Numbered from the stretch's first letter, positions 1-7,814 are shown. The stretch is 12,844 nucleotides of DNA from Prevotella sp. (GCA_017424205.1 JAFPAS010000275.1:1-12844); one strand, 5' to 3'. Numbers and translations: made by a program. Notes: generated by a model from the sequence alone, not told the origin.

Positions 1-1097
1 CCGTCCCACACGAATGCTGCCATGCCGCATAACGGGAAGAGCAACGTCCAATGACGATAATGCATAGCACTGTCTGCCACGCTGGCATTATCTGTTAACA
101 GTGATAGCAACGAGGTGCCTGCTACGGCATAGAGCACTGTAAAAGACACGGATATAAGTATGCCCCAAACAAAGAGTTTTTGTATAGCCGAATGCAGTTC
201 TGGCTTATTTCTGGCACCTATAGCCTTGCCTGTCAATGCCTCGCCAGCAAAAGCGAAGCCGTCCATGAAATAGCTGAAGAGAGTGAAGAACTGCATGAGA
301 AGTGTATTTACTGCAAGTTCGACATTGCCGAGACGTGCGCCTGCGGAGATAAAGAAGAAATGGACAACAATCATGCACAGCGTACGTAAGAATATATCTC
401 TGTTTACGCTGAAAAGCGCAGCAAGACGGTCACGACGCCATAACCCTTCCCATACCGCACTGCTCCACATCCTGCCGTAATTATACCAGCACAGAACAAC
501 TGCCAGTACTAACCCACCCCACTGCGCGAGCAATGTGCCTAAGGCGACGCCGCGTATCTCCATGCCGAACGAATAGACAAACAGCAAGCTAAGCAGAATA
601 TTAAGTATGTTCTGGAATATAGCTATAACCATCGGTATGCGTGAGTTCTGCATTCCGATGAACCAGCCGTTTAACGCAGACAGAATCAGCGATGGCGGTG
701 CTCCCCAAATGACAATCTGAAAATACTGGCGTGTGAAAACCGCAACTTCTGCAGAAGGGCTAATCAGCCACATCGACACAATGAAAAGCAACGGCGACAG
801 AAGAAGCATAAGAACAGAGAGTATTGCCGCAAGCGATGAGTTCTGAACAAGGAGTTGCATGACGGCTGTAAAATCACGGCGTCCATATGCCTGTGCAGTA
901 AGTCCGCTCGTACCCATACGCAGGAATACGAACATCCAATAGACGACATTAAAAAGCATGCCGCCCACGGCTATAGCGCCAAGATATACCTCTGAACCCA
1001 GATGCCCGGTTATAGCGACATCGACAATACCTAACAACGGTACTGTGATATTAGAAATAATGCTGGGTATGGCTATGCGTAATATACTGCGGTGCAT
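1..1097 (-). CDS. MATE-family multidrug/toxin efflux transporter (partial, 3' end off window)
   Basis: I translated the minus strand from the ATG at 1097-1095; it stays open for 365 codons to the window edge. The product is strongly hydrophobic with many membrane segments. Its N-terminus (MHRSILRIAIPSIISNI, then VPLLGIVDVAITGHLGS) is typical of DinF/NorM-like MATE proteins. A second MATE-like segment is FMDGFAFAGEALTGKAIGA, near residue 280. MATE proteins are 12-helix inner-membrane antiporters that export cationic drugs or metabolites using a Na+ or H+ gradient. The usual length is about 440-460 residues, so roughly 80 are missing here. The frame upstream of the ATG stays open through the octamer repeats to a stop near 1220, but has no other ATG and no conserved sequence, so 1097 is the chosen start. 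It lies downstream of dnaX on the same strand, with 378 bp between them and no visible TAnnTTTG promoter. The substrate cannot be inferred. Confidence 0.93.
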   Translation of the reverse strand, partial: MHRSILRIAIPSIISNITVPLLGIVDVAITGHLGSEVYLGAIAVGGMLFNVVYWMFVFLRMGTSGLTAQAYGRRDFTAVMQLLVQNSSLAAILSVLMLLLSPLLFIVSMWLISPSAEVAVFTRQYFQIVIWGAPPSLILSALNGWFIGMQNSRIPMVIAIFQNILNILLSLLFVYSFGMEIRGVALGTLLAQWGGLVLAVVLCWYNYGRMWSSAVWEGLWRRDRLAALFSVNRDIFLRTLCMIVVHFFFISAGARLGNVELAVNTLLMQFFTLFSYFMDGFAFAGEALTGKAIGARNKPELHSAIQKLFVWGILISVSFTVLYAVAGTSLLSLLTDNASVADSAMHYRHWTLLFPLCGMAAFVWD

Positions 1098-1102
1098 AAA
1101 TA

Positions 1103-1258
1103 AAGTTGACAAGTAAACGAGTTGACAAGTAAACAAGTAAACGAGTAAACAAGTAAACGAGTAAACAAGTAAACAAGTAAACGAGTAAACAAGTTGACGA
1201 GTAAACGAGTAAACAAGTTATTTGGTTAGTTGACGAGTAAACGAGGAGACAAGTTGAT
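1103..1258. repeat. Octamer tandem repeat, consensus (A/G)AGT(AA/TG)AC
   Basis: Fourteen in-phase 8-bp units run from 1103 to 1214. They are mixtures of AAGTAAAC, GAGTAAAC, AAGTTGAC and GAGTTGAC. Degenerate copies follow, with a phase break, to about 1258 (for example GAGTAAAC at 1235-1242 and GAGGAGAC at 1243-1250). The array begins only 5 bp upstream of the MATE start codon, so it occupies that gene's 5' leader. Units differ only at positions 1 and 5-6, as expected of an array that expands by slippage and then diverges. Its function is not known. Confidence 0.95.
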
Positions 1259-1298
1259 TACAGTGTACAAGTAAAGTTGTCGTTATCGTTAATCTGTT

Positions 1299-1375
1299 GC
1301 CATCATGACCTATTCGCGCACCAAGCGGCAAGAGCTGCGCCCTTACTTCGCTTGACGTACGCTGCTCATGATGGC
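1299..1375. repeat. 77-bp GC-rich module bounded by a 10-bp perfect inverted repeat
   Basis: GCCATCATGA (1299-1308) is exactly complementary to TCATGATGGC (1366-1375). The interior holds further complementary pairs: CAAGCG (1322-1327) with CGCTTG (1349-1354), and GCGCA (1316-1320) with TGCGC (1336-1340). These inner pairs overlap, so not all can form at once. G+C is about 58 percent by my count, well above the AT-rich flanks. No ORF is evident. It could be a REP- or MITE-like dispersed repeat or a structured transcript between dnaX and the MATE gene. Only one copy is in this window, so dispersal is unproven. Confidence 0.6.
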
Positions 1376-1392
1376 GAAGCCTTCGATTTTGA

Positions 1393-1416
1393 ACTGTAAC
1401 ACTGTAACGCTGTAAC
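1393..1416. repeat. Three copies of octamer (A/G)CTGTAAC
   Basis: ACTGTAAC (1393-1400), ACTGTAAC (1401-1408) and GCTGTAAC (1409-1416) are adjacent and in phase. The period is the same 8 bp as the larger array at 1103-1258, but the unit sequence differs. It lies about 60 bp downstream of the dnaX stop codon. The rest of the dnaX-MATE gap shows no gene or recognisable promoter. Confidence 0.85.
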
Positions 1417-1475
1417 GGGATAGAGAAAATGTGAAAGTTGAAAACGTTAAGGATAATATCTAATGGTTAACGTTA

Positions 1476-3290
1476 TCAATCAGACACAAGTTCAAGGCCA
1501 AGTGAACGCACGAGATGCTGTAATGAAGGAAGCTCGTTATATAGTTTTTCGTAAAGTTCGAACTTCGTCAGCACCTTCTTAACCTCATGATTCTCCGCCA
1601 AACGTACAGCGATAGTAATCTCTGAATTATGCAAGCTCTGCGACAGTGTCGCTTTGATTCTTCCCTGAATGGCCTTTATCTGGTCGAGCAGAATATTATT
1701 TGTGACTATAATCTCAACATTAGGGTATTCCTTCATCTCGAGCGGACAGTTACGCAAACTTGATGCAAGGCCACGCATTGTCTGATTTCTACCCATTCTG
1801 ATGCACATAGCAAGCCATTCGTGATTAAGCTCTTCTGTGGTGAATCGCGATGCCTCCTTATTTCCCTCATCAACAACCTCGTCTATTTGAGCCGTCTGAT
1901 CTTCTGTTTTGCCTAAAGACTTAAATGTGCTGCCAAATAGTGAACTCATGCCGGAGCCCATATTCAACACAGGTTTAGATACTGAAGGCTTAGCTCCTTC
2001 TGCAGATGCCGTAGCACTGGACACGACAGATGCGACCGTCGAACCAGAAGCGACAACTGATGGTTGCGGCTCATTAGCGACAGTCGGTTTATTATAAGCC
2101 ACAGCGGCCTGCTCCGCTGTCTTTGGCTTCAGGGGTGCCAGTTTCTCAAACAGGTTTTTCAACATTCGCCCCTTTCGGGGCACTCCGTCAGCATCTGCTG
2201 GTTGGGTAATTTGCGCCACCTCGATGAGTGTTATCTCTACAAGCAGACGCTTGTTTGAACTCTGTCGGTAGTTAAGGTCGCAGCGTGTGAGTATCTGCAA
2301 TGCTTTATAAAGGAATGCAGGAGGACAAGCCTGTGCCTGCTGTGCATATCTCTGCGCATACTTAGCACTTGTCTCAAGCAACGGAATTGTCTGCTGGTCT
2401 TTCGCCATCATCACGTTGCGGATGTGTTCAGCAAATCCTGTCACAACATGTCCGGCATCCATGCCCTGTTCGAGCATGCTATTGAGCAGAAGCATAACAT
2501 CTGCGCACTTGTTTTGCAACGATAAGTCAGTGAGCTGGAAGTAATGCTCTATATCCATCAGATTAAGGTCTTTTATAACCTTCTCTAATGTAATGTCGCC
2601 CTGGCAGAAACTTGCAACCTGATCGAATATAGACAAAGCATCACGCATGCCACCGTCAGCTTTCTCAGCGATAACCTCAAGAGCTGCATCCTCATAGGTA
2701 TATCCCTCACGCTCTGCTACCATCTTCAGGTGAGCGACTGTGTCAGCGACACTCATACGCTCAAAGTCGTAAATCTGACATCTTGACAAAATTGTCGGGA
2801 GCAATTTGTTCTTTTCTGTAGTGGCGAGAATGAAGATGACGTATGAAGGCGGCTCCTCGAGTGTCTTGAGGAAAGCATTGAACGCCTGAGTAGACAGCAT
2901 ATGAACCTCGTCGATGATAAACACCTTGTAGCGTCCCACCTGAGGCGGAATGCGTGTCTGCTCCATGAGCTGCTTGATATTCTCGACTGAGTTGTTTGAT
3001 GCAGCGTCGAGTTCGAAAATATTATATGAGCGCTGCTCAGCGAAAGCCTTACAGCTCTCGCACTGTCCGCAAGCTTCTGATTCAGCTGTCGGATTCTCGC
3101 AGTTTATAGTCTTGGCGAAAATACGAGCACAAGTGGTTTTACCCACACCACGAGGACCGCAGAAGAGGAACGCATGAGCGAGCTTGCCACTCTTCACTGC
3201 ATTTCTGAGAGTTGTGGTCAGCGCCTCCTGACCTACAACAGACGAGAATGAAGATGGCCTGTATTTTCGTGCCGATACCTGATATTCCAT
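1476..3290 (-). CDS. dnaX: DNA polymerase III subunit gamma/tau
   Basis: This 604-residue protein is the ATPase core of the clamp loader, which places the sliding beta clamp on primed DNA at the replication fork. The AAA+ module starts at the N-terminus with VSARKYRPSSF and VVGQEAL. It has a Walker A motif GPRGVGKT (45-52), four zinc-ligand cysteines (64, 74, 77, 80), Walker B with DEVH (127-130) and the SRC arginine-finger motif (169-171). A clamp-loader collar domain follows to about residue 370. Next comes a low-complexity Ala/Ser/Val/Pro-rich linker (about 390-460) and a divergent C-terminal domain of about 140 residues, in the place where tau contacts the polymerase or helicase. I saw no A-rich slippery heptamer like the one that makes gamma in E. 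coli, so a single full-length product is likely. The start follows a good promoter and matches the family N-terminus. Confidence 0.97.
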   Translation of the reverse strand: MEYQVSARKYRPSSFSSVVGQEALTTTLRNAVKSGKLAHAFLFCGPRGVGKTTCARIFAKTINCENPTAESEACGQCESCKAFAEQRSYNIFELDAASNNSVENIKQLMEQTRIPPQVGRYKVFIIDEVHMLSTQAFNAFLKTLEEPPSYVIFILATTEKNKLLPTILSRCQIYDFERMSVADTVAHLKMVAEREGYTYEDAALEVIAEKADGGMRDALSIFDQVASFCQGDITLEKVIKDLNLMDIEHYFQLTDLSLQNKCADVMLLLNSMLEQGMDAGHVVTGFAEHIRNVMMAKDQQTIPLLETSAKYAQRYAQQAQACPPAFLYKALQILTRCDLNYRQSSNKRLLVEITLIEVAQITQPADADGVPRKGRMLKNLFEKLAPLKPKTAEQAAVAYNKPTVANEPQPSVVASGSTVASVVSSATASAEGAKPSVSKPVLNMGSGMSSLFGSTFKSLGKTEDQTAQIDEVVDEGNKEASRFTTEELNHEWLAMCIRMGRNQTMRGLASSLRNCPLEMKEYPNVEIIVTNNILLDQIKAIQGRIKATLSQSLHNSEITIAVRLAENHEVKKVLTKFELYEKLYNELPSLQHLVRSLGLELVSD

Positions 3291-3316
3291 ATATCTATGA
3301 TTGTTATTTATTTATG

Positions 3317-3347
3317 CAAAGATACGCATTATATGTCAGAGGGACAA
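3317..3347 (-). promoter_or_regulatory. Bacteroidetes-type promoter of dnaX
   Basis: On the minus strand, TTG (3347-3345) and TATCTTTG (3324-3317, matching TAnnTTTG) are 20 nt apart. The -7 element ends 26 nt upstream of the dnaX ATG, giving a leader of about 20-25 nt. It implies dnaX is transcribed independently of the upstream RSH gene on the same strand. Confidence 0.75.
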
Positions 3348-3433
3348 GATATATCATAATAAATTAACTTACTTTTCAATATCTACCCTTATACCGCTCT
3401 GGCATATACTGACATAATATTACGGTGTGCGGT

Positions 3434-5674
3434 TTATATTCGCTCTACCTGTCTTACGCCCTTGACGGTCTTGAGTTTTTTTATCAGTTGCTGCAAACGA
3501 CCTGTATCGTCGACATTCACTACAAGGTTGCCCGAGAAGAGTCCGTCCTTCGAATCAATATTTATTGAGCGCATCATAATCTTCTCATCCTTTGAAATGA
3601 TTGAGGTAATATTTGATACAATGCCAATATCGTCGTTGCCGATGATGCGCAGTGTTATCGAATAAGTATTCTGTCCCTTGCCACTCCATTTCGCATCAAC
3701 GATTCTATATCCGAAACGTTTATGGAGTTCTGTAGCGTTAGGACAATCCGTACGGTGTATCTTTATTCCGCCAGAGACAGTAACGAAACCAAATATATCA
3801 TCGCCATAAATCGGACGGCAGCAGTTAGCAAGAGTGTAATCTATGCCCTTCTGACTCTGGTCAATGACGAGGGTGTCAGAAAACACAGATTTGTTCTTAC
3901 GTGAAGAATCAGCACGTTTCTCGTCGTCCTTAAATACGAAGTCAGCAGCTGAGCGTCGCTCTTCTTCAGCTGGCTGCGGAGCAGTTGCAGAACGCTGATT
4001 CTTTATCTCCATGTATCCATCGACAACACTCTGTATGTCAAGAGTTTCGTCAGCAACATTCTTATAGAAATCAGAAACCTCGCGGAAGCCCATCTTTTTC
4101 ACCAGCTGCTGAATGATGCCTTCATCAAACTCAACCTTGCGATTCTTCAGACGACGCTCTATCATCTCTTTTGTGATAGATATCTCCTTAACAATAGTTT
4201 CCTTCAGCGCAAGACGTATCTTTGACTTTGCCCTTGAGGTGCTGGCAATCTGCAGCCACTCACGTCGTGGTTTCTGCTGTGCCGAAGTAAGAATCTGCAC
4301 CTGATCGCCCGACTGCAGTTTATGTCGCAGATTGACAATACGTCCGTTAACCTTTGCACCTGTACACTGGCAGCCGACCTTAGAGTGTATATGGAAAGCG
4401 AAATCAAGCACAGTAGCACCTGCTGACAACTTGCGTATGTCGCCTGTAGGAGTGAAGACGTAAATCTCCTTCTCATACATCGATGTCTTAAACTGATCCA
4501 TCACCTGCAGGTCGTCGCCCGCCTCCATAAGTGCGCGAATAGACGACAGCCACTCGTCTAACCCGCCAGTTTCTGACTTCACACCCTTATAGCGCCAGTG
4601 AGCGGCAAGTCCATGCTCTGCAATGTCATCCATTCTGGAAGTTCGAATCTGAACCTCAACCCATTTGTTCTCTGGCCCTAGAACTGTGATATGCAATGAC
4701 TCGTAACCATTTGATTTAGGCACACTGAGCCAGTCGCGCAGGCGTTTAGGATTAGGCTGATACATATCAGTTATGACAGAATAAACCTGCCAGCATTCCA
4801 TTTTCTCTCGCTCTGGTTCTGAATCAAGGATAATACGAATGGCAAAAAGGTCATAGACGCCTTCGAAAGGACAGCGCTGTTTCTTCATCTTCTGCCAGAT
4901 GCTGTTGATTGACTTTGTGCGTCCTTTAATATGGAACTTCAATCCGTGCTGCTCTAATTTCTCTTTTATCGGAACAATAAAGCGGTTGATATACGCATCA
5001 CGTGATTTCTTTGTGGCATTGAGTTTCTCACGTATATGGTAGTATGCATCATGCTCGAGATACTTAAGTGACAAGTCTTCTAACTCTGACTTCAATACAT
5101 ACAAGCCAAGCTTATGTGCTAAAGGCGCATAGAGATAACTGGCTTCCTCTGACGCACGGCGCATTGCAGCCTCATTGGCACAATTCTTCAGCAAACGCAT
5201 AAGCGAGACACGGTCAGCAATCATAATAAGTATCACACGCATGTCTTCTGCAAAGGAAAGTAGCAGATTGCGGAAATTTTCGCTGCTGACAGTAGGAGTC
5301 TTCTCATACAACGAATGTACTCTTGATATGCCAGATATAATATCAGCTACTCCCTTGCCAAGCTTATCACGTATCTCAGCAATTGTCATGCTGTCTGTTT
5401 CAACAAAACGGAACAAAAGGATGGCAAGCACGCCATCACGCTTAAGACCTATTTCGTTTATAGCTATCAAAGCCGTAGATATCACACGCTCCAGCGAATC
5501 AAGCCCATATATATCTGGTTCAGCCACATTACTGACGTAATATTTCTCGATGCGTTCTCTTACATACGCCTCTTCGTCATGGGAGACAAATTCTCTTGCA
5601 AGTTCAAATACAGCATTGAGGGAATCATGCTGTATCTGCTGCACGCCGTCTGTCAGGTTATCTGATTTATTCAT
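3434..5674 (-). CDS. RelA/SpoT (RSH) family (p)ppGpp synthetase with degenerate HD hydrolase domain
   Basis: This 746-residue long RSH protein has the full domain order: an HD-like region (about 20-165), a synthetase (about 240-345), TGS (403-463), a helical region, a CC zinc finger (617-644) and an ACT domain (about 670-746). RSH enzymes transfer pyrophosphate from ATP to GTP or GDP to make the stringent alarmone. The synthetase motifs look intact: GRTKSINSIW, YDLFAIRII, NGYESLH, EVQIRT and AEHGLAAHW. The hydrolase signature normally written LLHDVVED reads LLFRFVET (86-93), so the metal-binding His-Asp pair is Phe-Arg. ADRxHNM reads ADRVSLM, and the early HP motif is absent. It is therefore predicted to synthesise but not degrade (p)ppGpp, like RelA. 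TGS and zinc-finger/ACT regions indicate ribosome-linked control. An in-frame ATG at 5722 would add 16 residues; I prefer 5674 because the extra segment looks non-conserved. It is divergent from the DUF4301 gene. Confidence 0.95.
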   Translation of the reverse strand: MNKSDNLTDGVQQIQHDSLNAVFELAREFVSHDEEAYVRERIEKYYVSNVAEPDIYGLDSLERVISTALIAINEIGLKRDGVLAILLFRFVETDSMTIAEIRDKLGKGVADIISGISRVHSLYEKTPTVSSENFRNLLLSFAEDMRVILIMIADRVSLMRLLKNCANEAAMRRASEEASYLYAPLAHKLGLYVLKSELEDLSLKYLEHDAYYHIREKLNATKKSRDAYINRFIVPIKEKLEQHGLKFHIKGRTKSINSIWQKMKKQRCPFEGVYDLFAIRIILDSEPEREKMECWQVYSVITDMYQPNPKRLRDWLSVPKSNGYESLHITVLGPENKWVEVQIRTSRMDDIAEHGLAAHWRYKGVKSETGGLDEWLSSIRALMEAGDDLQVMDQFKTSMYEKEIYVFTPTGDIRKLSAGATVLDFAFHIHSKVGCQCTGAKVNGRIVNLRHKLQSGDQVQILTSAQQKPRREWLQIASTSRAKSKIRLALKETIVKEISITKEMIERRLKNRKVEFDEGIIQQLVKKMGFREVSDFYKNVADETLDIQSVVDGYMEIKNQRSATAPQPAEEERRSAADFVFKDDEKRADSSRKNKSVFSDTLVIDQSQKGIDYTLANCCRPIYGDDIFGFVTVSGGIKIHRTDCPNATELHKRFGYRIVDAKWSGKGQNTYSITLRIIGNDDIGIVSNITSIISKDEKIMMRSINIDSKDGLFSGNLVVNVDDTGRLQQLIKKLKTVKGVRQVERI

Positions 5675-5801
5675 ATGTCGATAGATTTTTATGTTAATAA
5701 TTAGTTCACATGACAGTTTCACCCATAGGTTTTAGGTTCAAAATGCCACAACATCAGCATCTTACGACCCAATAAGTGCTACTCTGTCCGATTTTATATT
5801 G

Positions 5802-5809
5802 CAAAAATA
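5802..5809 (-). promoter_or_regulatory. Putative -7 element for the RSH gene
   Basis: TATTTTTG on the minus strand (5809-5802) fits TAnnTTTG. No TTG lies at the expected 19-20 nt upstream, so this is a weaker call than the other promoters. It would give a leader of roughly 125 nt before the preferred ATG at 5674, long enough to carry regulation. I saw no clear hairpin in that leader. Confidence 0.45.
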
Positions 5810-5850
5810 TAAAAATATAATATCTACACGCAGAAAATTAACAAAAAATG

Positions 5851-5881
5851 TTTCCTCTTTAAAATAAAATAACTAATTTTG
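5851..5881 (+). promoter_or_regulatory. Promoter of the DUF4301 gene
   Basis: TAATTTTG (5874-5881) matches the -7 consensus. A T-rich stretch around 5849-5853 sits about 20 nt upstream in the -33 position, but is not a clean TTTG. The element ends 71 nt before the ATG at 5953. It is back to back with the putative RSH promoter in the same AT-rich divergent gap. Confidence 0.6.
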
Positions 5882-5952
5882 TGGACAAATCAAACGTTAA
5901 CCGACAATATTCAACACCAAGTATAGTTACAAACATCTAATATATCAAAAAC

Positions 5953-7476
5953 ATGACACTTTCTGAAAAAGATTTGCAACAGATTTCGGCTAAAGGCATT
6001 AGCCCGGAAAAGTTAGAGCAGCAGCTCAATGATTTCAAAAAAGGATTTCCATTCCTGAAACTTGAAGGCCCTGCAGCTATCGGCAAGGGCATTATGGCTC
6101 CGACAGCAGAAGATGCCGAGAAATATATCAACACATGGAATGAATACAAGGCACAGGGCAGAAAAATAGTAAAATTCGTACCTGCATCAGGTGCTGCTTC
6201 ACGTATGTTCAAGGATGTCTTCTCATTCGTTGATGCTGACTATAATGCTCCGACAAGCGCATTTGAGAAGAAATATTTTGAAAGCATTAAGGACTTCGCT
6301 TTCTATGAGACACTTGACGCCCTACTTAAAGAACAGACAGGCAAAGGTATTGAGGCTCTTATGGAAGAAGGCGACTATAAGTCAATCGCAAAGGCTATGC
6401 TTGACAAAGAAGGCTTAAACTACGGACAGCTGCCAAAAGGCCTGCTGCTATTCCACAACTATTGCGACGGAGCAAGAACACCAATGGAAGAACACCTGGT
6501 TGAAGCTGCCCTATATGCTAATTCTAACGGCGAAGCTGACGTGCACTTCACTGTTTCTAACGAACACCTTGAACTCTTCAAAGCAAAAGTGGCAGAGAAA
6601 GCAGACAAATACGCAGAAAAGTATAATATAAAATACAATATCTCTTTCTCTGAGCAGAAGCCTTCTACTGACACCGTAGCAGCTAATCCTGACGGTACTC
6701 CATTCCGCAATTCTGATGACTCGCTCTTGTTTAGACCTGGCGGACATGGTGCTCTCATTGAGAATCTGAACGATATCGAAGCAGATGTAATTTTCGTAAA
6801 GAACATTGACAACGTTGTTCCTGACAGATTGAAGGAAGAGACAGTAGAATGGAAACAGATTATTGCAGGCGTGCTTGTAGAGCTTCAGAAAAAATCTTTC
6901 GAATATCTGAATCTTCTTGACGGAGGCAACTACAATCACGAAAATCTCTTAGAGATAATCAAGTTCGTTCAGGATGACCTCTGCTGCAGAAAGAACGATA
7001 TCAAAGACTTGGAAGACGCAGAGCTCGTGCTTTACCTGAAGAACAAGCTTAACAGACCTATCCGCGTAGCTGGCGTTGTTAAGAATGTAGGCGAACCTGG
7101 CGGCGGCCCATTCCTGGCATATAACCCTGACGGAACATATTCACTGCAGATACTTGAGTCTTCACAGATTGACAAGAACAACGAAACTTACATGAAGTAC
7201 TTCACAGAAGGCACACACTTCAACCCTGTTGACCTTGTATGCGCTGTTAAAGACTATAAGGGATGTCCATTTGACTTGACACAGTTTGTAGATAAGAACA
7301 CAGGATTCATATCATCTAAGTCAAAGAACGGCAAAGAGCTCCTTGCTCTTGAATTGCCAGGACTCTGGAACGGTGCGATGTCTGACTGGAATACAGTATT
7401 CGTTGAAGTACCACTCGGAACATTCAATCCTGTAAAGACTGTCAACGACCTTCTCCGCCCACAGCATCAGGCGTAA
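5953..7476 (+). CDS. DUF4301 family protein, possible nucleotidyltransferase-like fold
   Basis: This 507-residue soluble protein has no signal peptide or membrane segment. I recognise the family as DUF4301, found mainly in Bacteroidetes and without an assigned function. Conserved-looking stretches are VPASGAASRMFK (76-87), LLLFHNY (164-170), a segment around VHFTVSNEHLELF (197-209), RPGGHGALIENLN (261-273), VKNIDNVVPD (282-291) and EPGGGPFLAYNPDG. The order of a Gly/Ala-rich loop ending in RM, a TSxxH-like segment, a PxGHG motif and a loop after a hydrophobic strand resembles UDP-sugar pyrophosphorylases of the GT-A-like fold. That is my inference; the usual GGxGTRxG loop is altered. The ATG at 5953 is 71 nt after a consensus -7 element, and a strong hairpin follows the stop, so the gene is probably monocistronic. 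Its divergence from the RSH gene does not by itself show a functional link. Confidence 0.87.
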   Translation: MTLSEKDLQQISAKGISPEKLEQQLNDFKKGFPFLKLEGPAAIGKGIMAPTAEDAEKYINTWNEYKAQGRKIVKFVPASGAASRMFKDVFSFVDADYNAPTSAFEKKYFESIKDFAFYETLDALLKEQTGKGIEALMEEGDYKSIAKAMLDKEGLNYGQLPKGLLLFHNYCDGARTPMEEHLVEAALYANSNGEADVHFTVSNEHLELFKAKVAEKADKYAEKYNIKYNISFSEQKPSTDTVAANPDGTPFRNSDDSLLFRPGGHGALIENLNDIEADVIFVKNIDNVVPDRLKEETVEWKQIIAGVLVELQKKSFEYLNLLDGGNYNHENLLEIIKFVQDDLCCRKNDIKDLEDAELVLYLKNKLNRPIRVAGVVKNVGEPGGGPFLAYNPDGTYSLQILESSQIDKNNETYMKYFTEGTHFNPVDLVCAVKDYKGCPFDLTQFVDKNTGFISSKSKNGKELLALELPGLWNGAMSDWNTVFVEVPLGTFNPVKTVNDLLRPQHQA

Positions 7477-7477
7477 T

Positions 7478-7526
7478 GGATTAAGGAATAAAGGTTAAGG
7501 GTCAAAGGTTAACGACTAATGACTAT
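7478..7526. repeat. Degenerate heptamer tandem repeat, consensus about RGNNTAA
   Basis: Seven 7-bp units follow the DUF4301 stop codon: GGATTAA, GGAATAA, AGGTTAA, GGGTCAA, AGGTTAA, CGACTAA and TGACTAT. The last is only a partial match. The array starts one base after the stop codon. TAA recurs at the same place in most units, so in one frame phase it gives repeated stop codons. The rest of the gap up to 7615 shows nothing recognisable. Confidence 0.8.
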
Positions 7527-7615
7527 TTAGCTCTATTTACCCTTGCTACCTAAATCACAAAAACTTAACCTATAAGCTTGCAATCCATAAACTTGAGATA
7601 TTATTTTACTCATAT

Positions 7616-7653
7616 ACTGACGGCTACACTCTGCGTTGTGTGTAGCCGTCAGT
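7616..7653 (+). terminator. Hairpin terminator downstream of the DUF4301 gene
   Basis: ACTGACGGCTACAC (7616-7629) pairs perfectly with GTGTAGCCGTCAGT (7640-7653). This makes a 14-bp, GC-containing stem with a 10-nt loop. The downstream T-run is short (TTT, then GTGTG), so it is not a textbook intrinsic terminator, but its position 139 bp after the stop and before the asnA promoter fits termination. Confidence 0.75.
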
Positions 7654-7713
7654 TTGTGTGACAGCCACAAAGCAATGCACACAAAATGACAAGCATAGCA
7701 CTCATAAGAAAAC

Positions 7714-7729
7714 AATTTGTAAACAAATT
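7714..7729. promoter_or_regulatory. Palindrome upstream of asnA, candidate operator
   Basis: AATTTGT (7714-7720) and ACAAATT (7723-7729) form a perfect 7-bp inverted repeat with a 2-nt centre. It lies about 90 bp upstream of the predicted asnA transcription start. AT-rich palindromes arise by chance, so this is only a candidate binding site. Confidence 0.3.
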
Positions 7730-7783
7730 ATACGCATAGAAAGATAAAACGTTGTTAAAAATCACACTTTTTCTAACAAATAG

Positions 7784-7814
7784 TTGCACATTCCCGAAAT
7801 AATCATTACCTTTG
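7784..7814 (+). promoter_or_regulatory. Bacteroidetes-type promoter of asnA
   Basis: TTG (7784-7786) and TACCTTTG (7807-7814, matching TAnnTTTG) are 20 nt apart. The leader to the ATG at 7866 is about 45-50 nt and A-rich just before the start, as usual for Bacteroidetes genes that lack a Shine-Dalgarno sequence. Confidence 0.82.

Noticed and set aside
1103..1258. CRISPR array.
   Set aside because: Units are 8 bp, contiguous and without spacers; no cas genes nearby.
1443..1474. Possible dnaX terminator: AACGTTAA (1443-1450) and TTAACGTT (1467-1474).
   Set aside because: Only an 8-bp AT-rich stem, each arm is itself nearly palindromic, and there is no clear T-run; too weak to call.
1476..3290. 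Programmed frameshift making a short gamma form of DnaX.
   Set aside because: No A-rich slippery heptamer with downstream hairpin was found in the region between the ATPase core and the C-terminal domain.
3332..3416. Inverted repeat TATGTCAG / CTGACATA after the RSH gene as terminator.
   Set aside because: Arms are 8 bp with a 69-nt loop that contains part of the dnaX promoter; probably chance.
5175..5540. 121-codon plus-strand ORF inside the RSH gene.
   Set aside because: Antisense shadow of a well-conserved coding region with no recognisable protein features.
5675..5722. Upstream ATG at 5722 as the RSH start.
   Set aside because: Adds 16 residues rich in Ile/Lys with no family resemblance; the ATG at 5674 gives a typical soluble N-terminus.
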